From: Blautia sp. BIOML-A1
GTDB lineage: Bacteria; Bacillota; Clostridia; Lachnospirales; Lachnospiraceae
Direction of reading: 5' to 3'
Assembly: GCF_009883055.1 (NCBI RefSeq)
Contig: NZ_WWVR01000048.1
Coordinates: 1-16,844, forward strand
DNA: 16,844 bases
Below, in pieces: positions 1 to 5,723 of this stretch. How positions within the stretch are numbered: the stretch's first letter is position 1; every line of letters begins with the position of its first letter. The translations under genes and the position numbers were made by a program. The notes below the pieces were generated by a model. The model was given only the letters and a program-made list of their open reading frames with translations, searched no databases and was not told where the DNA came from.

Positions 1-137
1 GTGAAGCCCCCCTCAAGATGAGATATCCCATCCGAAAGGAGTAAACCCCCTTGAAGACGACGAGGTTGATAGGGCAGAGGTGGAAGTACGGTAACGTATG
101 GAGCTGACTGCTACTAATAGGGTGAGGGCTTGACCAA
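1..137 (+). rRNA. 23S ribosomal RNA, 3' end (partial)
   Basis: The first ~137 bases match the conserved 3' end of bacterial 23S rRNA. They include the GAAGACGACGAGGTTGATAG block, GCTGACTGCTACTAATAG, and the closing GAGGGCTTGACC that pairs with the 5' end of 23S in the terminal helix. The gene starts upstream of the window. The exact 3' end is estimated from the terminal-helix sequence and may be off by a few bases. It is followed after about 70 bases by tRNA-Asn, with no 5S gene between. Confidence 0.95.
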
Positions 138-209
138 CAAGCTTGGTTGTGATATAATTGCTTAGTCAACATGTATGTGGTTTTGAAGATACGATATATC
201 TTCTGATAA

Positions 210-282
210 TCCTCCTTAGCTCAGTCGGTAGAGCATGCGGCTGTTAACCGCAGTGTCGTTGGTTCGAGTCCAACAGGGGGAG
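210..282 (+). tRNA. tRNA-Asn (GTT)
   Basis: A 73-base cloverleaf. The acceptor arms TCCTCCT (210-216) and AGGGGGA (275-281) pair, with one T-G wobble. The anticodon loop CTGTTAA places GTT at 243-245, and the T arm carries GGTTCGAGTCC. The discriminator is G282. CCA is not encoded. It is the first tRNA after the 23S gene and probably part of the rRNA transcript. Confidence 0.96.
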
Positions 283-294
283 TTTTTTATACCT

Positions 295-366
295 GGCTCC
301 ATGGTCAAGCGGTTAAGACACCGCCCTTTCACGGCGGTAACAGGGGTTCAAATCCCCTTGGAGTCA
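295..366 (+). tRNA. tRNA-Glu (TTC)
   Basis: A 72-base cloverleaf. GGCTCCA (295-301) pairs with TGGAGTC (359-365). The anticodon stem CCGCC/GGCGG closes the loop CTTTCAC, giving anticodon TTC at 328-330. The T arm is GGGGTTCAAATCCCC, a stem and loop typical of bacterial tRNA-Glu. The discriminator is A366. CCA is not encoded. Confidence 0.96.
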
Positions 367-440
367 TTAAAAAATAATAAATGTGATTTTGGGATGGCTT
401 GATTACAACATTTGGTGTATAATACATCTGATAGTTATAT

Positions 441-513
441 GCCGATGTGGCTCAATTGGCAGAGCAGCTGATTTGTAATCAGCAGGTTATCGGTTCGAGT
501 CCGATCATCGGCT
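441..513 (+). tRNA. tRNA-Thr (TGT)
   Basis: A 73-base cloverleaf. GCCGATG (441-447) pairs perfectly with CATCGGC (506-512). The loop TTTGTAA gives anticodon TGT at 474-476. The discriminator is T513. CCA is not encoded. The 74-base gap before it is AT-rich and has a TATAAT at 418-423, but no acceptable -35 partner that I can see. Confidence 0.96.
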
Positions 514-517
514 TTTT

Positions 518-591
518 GGACCTTTAGCTCAGTTGGTTAGAGCAACCGGCTCATAACCGGTCGGTCCTGGGTTCGAGTCCCCGAAGGTCCA
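518..591 (+). tRNA. tRNA with CAT anticodon (elongator Met or lysidine-modified Ile2)
   Basis: A 74-base cloverleaf. GGACCTT (518-524) pairs with AAGGTCC (584-590). The loop CTCATAA gives anticodon CAT at 552-554. It lacks the three G-C pairs in the anticodon stem and the 1:72 mismatch of initiator tRNA, so it is not tRNA-fMet. The GGACCTT acceptor resembles, from memory, the Bacillus tRNA-Ile2 that TilS modifies, so elongator Met versus Ile2 is left open. CCA is not encoded. Confidence 0.9.
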
Positions 592-603
592 TTATTGTTT
601 TTT

Positions 604-677
604 GGCCCAGTGGCTCAGTTGGTTAGAGCGCCGCCCTGTCACGGCGGAGGTCGTGAGTTCGAGTCTCATCTGGGTCG
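604..677 (+). tRNA. tRNA-Asp (GTC)
   Basis: A 74-base cloverleaf. GGCCCAG (604-610) pairs with CTGGGTC (670-676), with one G-T wobble. The stem CCGCC/GGCGG closes the loop CTGTCAC, giving anticodon GTC at 638-640. The discriminator is G677, as expected for Asp. CCA is not encoded. Confidence 0.96.
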
Positions 678-685
678 TTTTTTAA

Positions 686-758
686 GGGATCTTAGCTCAG
701 CTGGGAGAGCATCTGCCTTACAAGCAGAGGGTCATAGGTTCGAGCCCTATAGGTCCCA
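686..758 (+). tRNA. tRNA-Val (TAC)
   Basis: A 73-base cloverleaf. GGGATCT (686-692) pairs with AGGTCCC (751-757), with one T-G wobble. The loop CTTACAA gives anticodon TAC at 719-721. The discriminator is A758. CCA is not encoded. Confidence 0.96.
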
Positions 759-769
759 TTTTTGAATAT

Positions 770-855
770 GCCGCAGTGGCGGAACTGGCAGACGCCCGGG
801 ACTTAAAATCCCGTGGGTAGTGATACCCGTACCGGTTCGATTCCGGTCTGCGGCA
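770..855 (+). tRNA. tRNA-Leu (TAA)
   Basis: An 86-base class II tRNA. GCCGCAG (770-776) pairs with CTGCGGC (848-854). The loop CTTAAAA gives anticodon TAA at 804-806. The long variable arm forms a TGGGTA/TACCCG stem. The discriminator is A855. CCA is not encoded. It is the last tRNA before the terminator. Confidence 0.96.
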
Positions 856-863
856 GTGATATG

Positions 864-897
864 AACTTCAATCCAATTTGGATTGGAGTTTTTTTTT
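864..897 (+). terminator. Rho-independent terminator of the rRNA-tRNA transcript
   Basis: A 13-bp stem pairs 864-876 with 878-890 (AACTTCAATCCAA against TTGGATTGGAGTT, one wobble) and runs straight into a T tract at 889-897. It lies nine bases after tRNA-Leu, so it ends the rRNA/tRNA operon before the next promoter. Confidence 0.9.
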
Positions 898-899
898 GC

Positions 900-928
900 T
901 TGTCATAAACGATGATTTGCTATATACT
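900..928 (+). promoter_or_regulatory. Sigma-A-type promoter of the dehydratase operon
   Basis: The -35 is TTGTCA (900-905), the spacer is 17 bases, and the -10 is TATACT (923-928). Transcription would begin near 935. That leaves a short leader with AGGCGG at 940-945 before the ATG at 958, and it excludes the upstream in-frame TTG at 931 as the start. Confidence 0.75.
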
Positions 929-957
929 GTTTGGAAGAAAGGCGGTCAGACCAAAAT

Positions 958-2229
958 ATGGAGATAGTGAAGACATTTGGAAATTACATAGAGAAATGGT
1001 GTGAAACGTCACCGGAAAGAGCGAGGTGGCTTTTAAAGACAGGATGGGAAGCGCAGAACCTGAAATTTCGTTTTCTTCCAGAAGGGCAGTTGAATCCATC
1101 GGATCAGTATCTGGCCGGCATGATGATGAACGTTATGACACAGCCGCTGAAGCATCCAGAAAGTTCGGTTATGGTAAGTGTATTTACTCCGTGCGAACTG
1201 CTTCAGGAGGCAGGACTGTATCCATACAATGTAGAAAGCTTTTCCTGCTATCTTGCGGCATCACAGGTAGAGAGACCTTTTCTTCAGGGAGCAGAGGATT
1301 CTGGAATTTCAGAAACACTTTGCAGTTATCACAAGACATTTATCGGAGCTGCAGAAAAGGGCCTTCTTCCGAAACCGAAATGTATCGTTTATACGAACCT
1401 GGCGTGTGACGCAAACCTTCTTACATTTCACAGACTGGCAGAGTTTTTTGACATCCCGGTTTTTTCTATTGATATACCATCCGCACAGACACCGGCAAAT
1501 GTGTCTTATGTAGCAACACAGCTTCGAGCCCTGGTTCCTTTCCTTGAGAAAGTAACCGGCAGAACTATTGATGAATCAAAATTGAAGGAACGTCTTGCAA
1601 GAAGTCGCAGGACATTGCAGAATTACGACAAGTTTCAGAGTGCAAGAGCAGATAAATACATACCTTCAGACCTTGTTTCTCCGCTTTACAGTGGAATGAC
1701 AAACAACATTCTTCTTGGAACAGAGGAAGAAGAACTTTATACACAAAAACTTCTTGAAGATGTCAGCAAAGCCCCTGCAAAAAAAGGCAGACATATCTAC
1801 TGGATGCATACGATCCCGTTCTGGTCACAGGCGGTGAAAGATGCACTGCTTTTGAAAGAGGAAGCACAGATTGTAGGATGTGAGCTTGCACAGGTGGTAG
1901 ATATCACGAAGCATTCTGAGGATCCTTATGAAGAAATGGCACTGCGCCTTGTATATCATGCACTGAATGGTCCTGTTTCCCGTAGAATCGATGCAGGAAT
2001 CCGTCATGCGAAACAGGCAGGAGCTGATGGTGTTGTCTGGTTTAACCACTGGGGCTGCAAGCATACTCTTGGGGGCTCCAGGATTGCCAAGAAACGCTTT
2101 GAAGAAGCGGGCATTCCGCTGTTGATCCTGGATGGAGACGGCTGTGACAGAAGTCATGGCGGAGAAGGACAGACTTCTACGAGACTGGGAGCATTTCTGG
2201 AGATGCTGGGGGATTTTGATCATGAATAA
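958..2229 (+). CDS. 2-hydroxyacyl-CoA dehydratase-like subunit (HgdB/FldB/YjiM family)
   Basis: A 423-residue protein of the 2-hydroxyacyl-CoA dehydratase D-component family. These cytosolic iron-sulfur proteins receive one high-energy electron from an ATP-driven activase. Family marks visible are FTPCELLQEAG (C79), C97, C122, TNLACD (C150), a central NHWGCKH, and a C-terminal DGDGCDRSHGGEGQTSTRL, which matches the usual D...Q..TR ending. Several of the Cys probably hold the cluster; I cannot say which. Start: ATG at 958 with AGGCGG 12 bases upstream. The frame is open back to a TTG at 931, but that lies before the predicted transcription start. It overlaps the next gene by 8 bases, so the two are translationally coupled. 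Family membership is firm. The substrate is not: no CoA-transferase or acyl-CoA dehydrogenase lies beside it, so a true dehydratase role (lactoyl-, phenyllactyl- or hydroxyglutaryl-CoA) is only one option. Confidence 0.88.
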   Translation: MEIVKTFGNYIEKWCETSPERARWLLKTGWEAQNLKFRFLPEGQLNPSDQYLAGMMMNVMTQPLKHPESSVMVSVFTPCELLQEAGLYPYNVESFSCYLAASQVERPFLQGAEDSGISETLCSYHKTFIGAAEKGLLPKPKCIVYTNLACDANLLTFHRLAEFFDIPVFSIDIPSAQTPANVSYVATQLRALVPFLEKVTGRTIDESKLKERLARSRRTLQNYDKFQSARADKYIPSDLVSPLYSGMTNNILLGTEEEELYTQKLLEDVSKAPAKKGRHIYWMHTIPFWSQAVKDALLLKEEAQIVGCELAQVVDITKHSEDPYEEMALRLVYHALNGPVSRRIDAGIRHAKQAGADGVVWFNHWGCKHTLGGSRIAKKRFEEAGIPLLILDGDGCDRSHGGEGQTSTRLGAFLEMLGDFDHE

Positions 2230-3871
2230 AACATATTATGTCTGTAAATATACACCGGTGGAACTTCTTGAAGCATTAGGCGGAGAATGTGAGATCCTGA
2301 ATGATATGCCGGAGGGATTTGATCTGGCAGAGCAGGTGGCGCATCCGAATATCTGTGGTTTTGGTAAAGCAGTCCTTGAGGCAGTTCTGGCAGGAAAAGT
2401 AAAAGAACTGATCCTGGTAAACTGCTGTGATACGATCCGAAGTGTCTATGACATTCTGGAAGACAGCGGTGAACTGGACTTTTTGTATATGGTAGATATG
2501 CTTCACTGTGATACAAGCTGCAGTCGTGAAAGAACTGTGGCACAGTTAAAGGAACTTGCAAGAGCTTACGGTGAATACAAAGGAACTACGTTCAGTAAAG
2601 AAAAATTTCTCCAGGCTTTTCATCCGAAAAAGAGAGCACAGGATCCGCACCTTGCAGTTCTTGGAGCGAGAATGGGAAATGAACTGTTTCAGATGACGCA
2701 GGATGCCATGCCGCTGCCCGTAGTAAATGAGACCTGCGTCAACAATCGTTCTGTGGGAACTGCACTTCCGGAAAAAAATCTGGACTTTGATCAGCTCATG
2801 GAATGGTATGCGGAGGAACTTCTTCACCAGATCCCGTGCATGCGCATGATGGATCATGCAGGCCGTAAACAGCTTTATCAGGATCCATCTTTAAAGGGAA
2901 TCATCTATCATACCGTAAAGTTCTGTGATTTTTACAGCTTTGAATATTCTGATATCAAGGGTCATACGGATGTGCCGCTCCTCAAGATCGAATCGGATTA
3001 TACCGTACAGAGCAGCGGACAGTTGAGCACACGTCTGGAGGCCTTCGCAGAGAGCCTGAATATAGAGACAGAAACGAGAAAGGAGAACACCATGGGTAAG
3101 GGATATTTTGCAGGAATTGACAGCGGTTCTACCAGCACAGATGTTGTGATACTGGACAGAGAGAGAAAGATTGTCTCCAGTGTGATCATGCCAACAGGAG
3201 CAGGGGCTGCAAATGGTGCGGAGCGTGCACTGGAAGAAGCACTCAGACAGTCCGGTCTGAACAGAGAAGATATCGATGCAGTTGTAACTACGGGATACGG
3301 AAGAACTGCGATATCTGATGGCGACAAAAGTATCACAGAGATCACCTGCCATGCAAGAGGAGCTCATTTTCTGGATTCTTCTGTCAGAACGGTCGTTGAT
3401 ATCGGCGGTCAGGACAGCAAAGTTATCCGTCTGAACGATGACGGTTCGGTCAAAAACTTTGTCATGAATGACAAGTGTGCGGCAGGCACAGGACGTTTTC
3501 TGGAGATGATGGCAAAAACTATGGAAATGAGCCTGGATGAACTTAGCAAAGTAGGACTTTCCTATCAGGAGGACATTACGATTTCCAGCATGTGTACAGT
3601 TTTTGCTGAATCAGAGGTGGTTTCTCTGATTGCGCAGAATAAAGCAACTGATGATATCGTACATGGATTGAACAAAGCAGTTGCTGCCAAAACAGCCTCC
3701 CTCGTAAAGCGTGTTGGAGGAGAAGAGGCATATATGATGACCGGCGGCGTTGCACAGAATCAGGGCCTTGTCAGAACATTGGAAGAAAGACTGGGAACAA
3801 AGCTGGTGATCAGCGATAAATCACAGCTTTGTGGAGCTCTTGGGGCAGCATTGTTTGCGGCAGAAATGTAA
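2222..3871 (+). CDS. Fusion: second 2-hydroxyacyl-CoA dehydratase-like subunit + ATP-dependent activase
   Basis: 549 residues in two parts. Residues 1-~278 are a short dehydratase-family subunit: YTPVELLEALGG, HPNICGFGKA (C45), VNCCDTIRS (C68, C69), C96, C100, then KFCDFYSFEY and QLSTRLEAFAESL. Residues 291-549 are a BadF/BadG/HgdC-type activase with an ASKHA fold: GIDSGSTSTD and VVDIGGQDSK (phosphate loops), NDKCAAGTGRF and SSMCTVFAESE (C419 and C458), and MTGGVAQNQG. Counted from residue 291, the two Cys are 129 and 168, close to the cluster ligands 127 and 166 that I recall for HgdC. The activase hydrolyses ATP to push an electron into the dehydratase pair. The start ATG at 2222 overlaps the upstream gene by 8 bases; the frame is open further upstream, but only inside that gene. 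The two parts are usually separate proteins; here only a ~12-residue linker joins them, and it contains a full ribosome site before Met291. A separate activase may therefore also be made. Confidence 0.85.
   Translation: MNKTYYVCKYTPVELLEALGGECEILNDMPEGFDLAEQVAHPNICGFGKAVLEAVLAGKVKELILVNCCDTIRSVYDILEDSGELDFLYMVDMLHCDTSCSRERTVAQLKELARAYGEYKGTTFSKEKFLQAFHPKKRAQDPHLAVLGARMGNELFQMTQDAMPLPVVNETCVNNRSVGTALPEKNLDFDQLMEWYAEELLHQIPCMRMMDHAGRKQLYQDPSLKGIIYHTVKFCDFYSFEYSDIKGHTDVPLLKIESDYTVQSSGQLSTRLEAFAESLNIETETRKENTMGKGYFAGIDSGSTSTDVVILDRERKIVSSVIMPTGAGAANGAERALEEALRQSGLNREDIDAVVTTGYGRTAISDGDKSITEITCHARGAHFLDSSVRTVVDIGGQDSKVIRLNDDGSVKNFVMNDKCAAGTGRFLEMMAKTMEMSLDELSKVGLSYQEDITISSMCTVFAESEVVSLIAQNKATDDIVHGLNKAVAAKTASLVKRVGGEEAYMMTGGVAQNQGLVRTLEERLGTKLVISDKSQLCGALGAALFAAEM
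3079..3094 (+). promoter_or_regulatory. Internal ribosome-binding site and ATG for the activase domain
   Basis: AAAGGAG at 3079-3085 lies six bases before an in-frame ATG (3092-3094) that begins MGKGYFAGIDSGS, exactly where a free-standing activase would start. The Shine-Dalgarno bases are themselves read as codons of the fusion linker. This suggests the fusion arose by loss of a stop codon and that a ~259-residue free activase could still be translated. Confidence 0.65.
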
Positions 3872-3888
3872 GAAGGAGGGTATTTATC

Positions 3889-4431
3889 GTGGCAGACTCT
3901 AATATTACGAAGCGTACACTGGCATCTGCATTAAAGGAATTAATGGAATCTACCCCATTTACCAAAATTACTGTTTCTGATATCTGCGCAAAGTGCAACA
4001 TGAACCGTAAGAGTTTCTACTATCATTTTAAGGATAAGTTTGACCTTGTAAACTGGATTTTTGATGTGGAATACTTAAGTCATATACAACTTGGAGTAGA
4101 TCTCATCGGATGGGACAGTGTACTTCATCTCTGTGATTATTTTTATAAAAACAAAGATTTCTACAGAAAAGTAATGAAAGTAGAGGATCAGAATTCGTTT
4201 GCCAATCATTTCCGGGATATTGTAGGACCGGTGATGGCAGAGGATATTAAGGAAATTCTGGGAGAACAGACGAATACAGAGTTTTATGTAACTTTCTGGA
4301 ATGATGCTATTATATGTTCGCTTGGCAGATGGATTTCAGACAGGAATCCTGTACCTCCAAAAGAATTTGTCAGATTGCTCCAATCCTGTATTAAGGTAGT
4401 TGTAAAGACGCATGAGAGACTGGAAGGATAA
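3889..4431 (+). CDS. TetR-family transcriptional regulator (DhaS-like)
   Basis: A 180-residue protein. The N-terminal helix-turn-helix (about residues 5-55) has the TetR pattern: TLASALKELMESTPFTKITV, then DICAKCNMNRKSFYYHFKDK, where the SFYYHFKDK recognition-helix ending is diagnostic. The C-terminal ~120 residues are helical and resemble the TetR C-terminal domain of DhaS-like regulators; the ligand is unknown. The start is GTG at 3889, seven or so bases after AAGGAGGG (3873-3880). An upstream ATG in the same frame at 3829 lies inside the activase coding region and has no ribosome site. It follows the activase stop by 17 bases and ends just before a terminator, so it is the last gene of the dehydratase operon. 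It may control that operon's own promoter, but no operator is evident. Confidence 0.85.
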   Translation: MADSNITKRTLASALKELMESTPFTKITVSDICAKCNMNRKSFYYHFKDKFDLVNWIFDVEYLSHIQLGVDLIGWDSVLHLCDYFYKNKDFYRKVMKVEDQNSFANHFRDIVGPVMAEDIKEILGEQTNTEFYVTFWNDAIICSLGRWISDRNPVPPKEFVRLLQSCIKVVVKTHERLEG

Positions 4432-4435
4432 GAAT

Positions 4436-4481
4436 AGCCTTATTCATTCGAAATATATCACGAATGAATAAGGCTTATTTT
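4436..4481 (+). terminator. Rho-independent terminator after the TetR gene
   Basis: A perfect 15-bp stem (AGCCTTATTCATTCG 4436-4450 with CGAATGAATAAGGCT 4461-4475) has a 10-base loop and is followed by TATTTT. It lies five bases after the TetR stop. On the minus strand the stem is followed only by a weak ATTCTTAT, so it may also slow transcripts of the convergent gene. Confidence 0.85.
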
Positions 4482-4527
4482 GACTTGCAGGAAATTATTT
4501 CGTAATGTTCCAATAAAGTAACCAGAG

Positions 4528-5535
4528 TTATTCTGCAGATATTTTACTGAAAATTTCTTTGAGGGGCTGCTGGAAGAAATTACAGGATGTTTTTAGGGGA
4601 ACTCTTCCTGGAGCATAAAGGGTTCCATCAGCATCAAATCCTACAACACTTGCAGGTGAGGAGATAATATTTCCAATCTTCTCTGTATCGTAGAAGAAAT
4701 CCAGAGGAACCGTTCTGTAAAGCTGGGAAATTCGAGAATTCTCTACCGTCTGGTATACAGATCTGCGGGTTTCCTCAGTACAGTCAGGTTCAGCGAGAAC
4801 TGCGGCAAACAGACTGTGCATTTCTTCTGCAAAACGGAAATAAGTACCGCACAGAATATCAGAGCTGCTTTCATCAGAATAAACGTTATAAAGAGAATAT
4901 AGAAGCTGATGATCTCTGAGTATCAGACAGGCAGTTTCCGCCTGATCTCCATAAGTTACTGCAAATAAGAGATTGTTCAGCGTCTCAGCAGTTTCGGCGA
5001 AATCCTCTGTTATATCGGAGGTATCGCACAGTAAGATAACTGCACAGTCAGGATTGCTTCGGATAAGTGGAAGAACTTTGGCAGGATCTTTTGGGACTGT
5101 AATAAAGTAAGTGTAGATGCCAAGTTCTTTTCCCTGTGTCAGTACAGACTGATAATCAGAGAGAAAATCAGGGCGGGCGGTGTCAATGATCATGGAGAGA
5201 AGCCATGGTACATTGATATTCTCAGTTCGTTTCAACTTACGTATTATATGGGCACCGGAGGTACAGCTGTTGTATCCGAGATCCAGTCCGAATTCGAGTA
5301 GTTTTTCCTTATCCATATGTTTAAGAGCATCCGCGATCAGTGGGTAGTAAGGACTGTTTTCATTATTCAGAATTGCCCGCGACATCTCAAAGAAAGACTG
5401 CTGAAATCGTCCATTTGCAAAATTCAGAGCCATATCTACGAGATTTCGTGCACATCGTTCAGGAGATTCATCCGAATCCTTGAGTGCGGTTTTGATAAAT
5501 GTTTTTATGATAATTCGAGAAGTTTTTGCTGTCAT
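4528..5535 (-). CDS. Radical-SAM-like protein lacking the CxxxCxxC motif (probable pseudoenzyme)
   Basis: 335 residues from ATG 5535, with GAAGGG at a proper distance upstream; the frame is open further upstream (to 5640) but has no good ribosome site there. The layout resembles, from memory, a clostridial radical-SAM/SPASM family. It has a helical N-terminal part, a YYPLIADALKHMD segment, TSGAHIIRKLKR, NVPWLLSMI (family: NIPWAILLDP), QGKELGIYTYFIT (family: QGKELG.Y.Y..TGGEPL), NPDCAVILLCD (family: HSDCEFL.FTNGT), and VGFDADGTLY near the C-terminus (family: .INA.GDVEPC). The stretch that should hold CNLHCTGC is absent between NVPW and QGKELG, and the GGE motif reads VPKDP. The scattered Cys do not form a cluster motif. 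It therefore should not bind the SAM-cleaving 4Fe-4S cluster. Function unknown; a regulatory or scaffold role is possible. It sits alone downstream of mnmA behind a terminator. The family link is by eye. Confidence 0.65.
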   Translation of the reverse strand: MTAKTSRIIIKTFIKTALKDSDESPERCARNLVDMALNFANGRFQQSFFEMSRAILNNENSPYYPLIADALKHMDKEKLLEFGLDLGYNSCTSGAHIIRKLKRTENINVPWLLSMIIDTARPDFLSDYQSVLTQGKELGIYTYFITVPKDPAKVLPLIRSNPDCAVILLCDTSDITEDFAETAETLNNLLFAVTYGDQAETACLILRDHQLLYSLYNVYSDESSSDILCGTYFRFAEEMHSLFAAVLAEPDCTEETRRSVYQTVENSRISQLYRTVPLDFFYDTEKIGNIISSPASVVGFDADGTLYAPGRVPLKTSCNFFQQPLKEIFSKISAE

Positions 5536-5611
5536 TTTGATATCCCTTCGATACAAAAAATGTAAAATACAGATAAAAAAATCATTTCTATTTTGTAATA
5601 TCTTTACATTT

Positions 5612-5640
5612 ATTAAATCATAAAGTGCAGGGGTATTCAA
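5612..5640 (-). promoter_or_regulatory. Candidate promoter for the radical-SAM-like gene
   Basis: On the minus strand, TTGAAT (5640-5635), a 17-base spacer and TTTAAT (5617-5612) form a plausible promoter about 70 bases before the ATG. A second -10-like TATAAT lies at 5651-5646 but lacks a clear -35. Either would restart transcription after the mnmA terminator. Confidence 0.4.
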
Positions 5641-5663
5641 TAGACATTATAAAAGACCTGTCC

Positions 5664-5701
5664 TAAAAAATACCGGAAATCAGAAACTCCAATTTCCGGT
5701 A
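5664..5701 (-). terminator. Rho-independent terminator of mnmA
   Basis: On the minus strand a perfect 10-bp stem (TACCGGAAAT 5701-5692 with ATTTCCGGTA 5680-5671; 11-base loop) is followed by six T at 5670-5665. It lies 23 bases after the mnmA stop, so mnmA and the next minus-strand gene are probably separate transcripts. Confidence 0.88.
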
Positions 5702-5723
5702 GATATAAAAAGAGATGTATAGG

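Noticed and set aside
399..423. Internal promoter in the tRNA cluster (TTGATT and TATAAT)
   Set aside because: The hexamers are only 13 bases apart. With a 17-base spacer the -35 would be TGGCTT, a poor match.
931..957. TTG at 931 as the start of the first dehydratase-like gene
   Set aside because: The promoter at 900-928 places transcription start near 935, after this TTG. The ATG at 958 has AGGCGG upstream and starts the protein at a sensible place.
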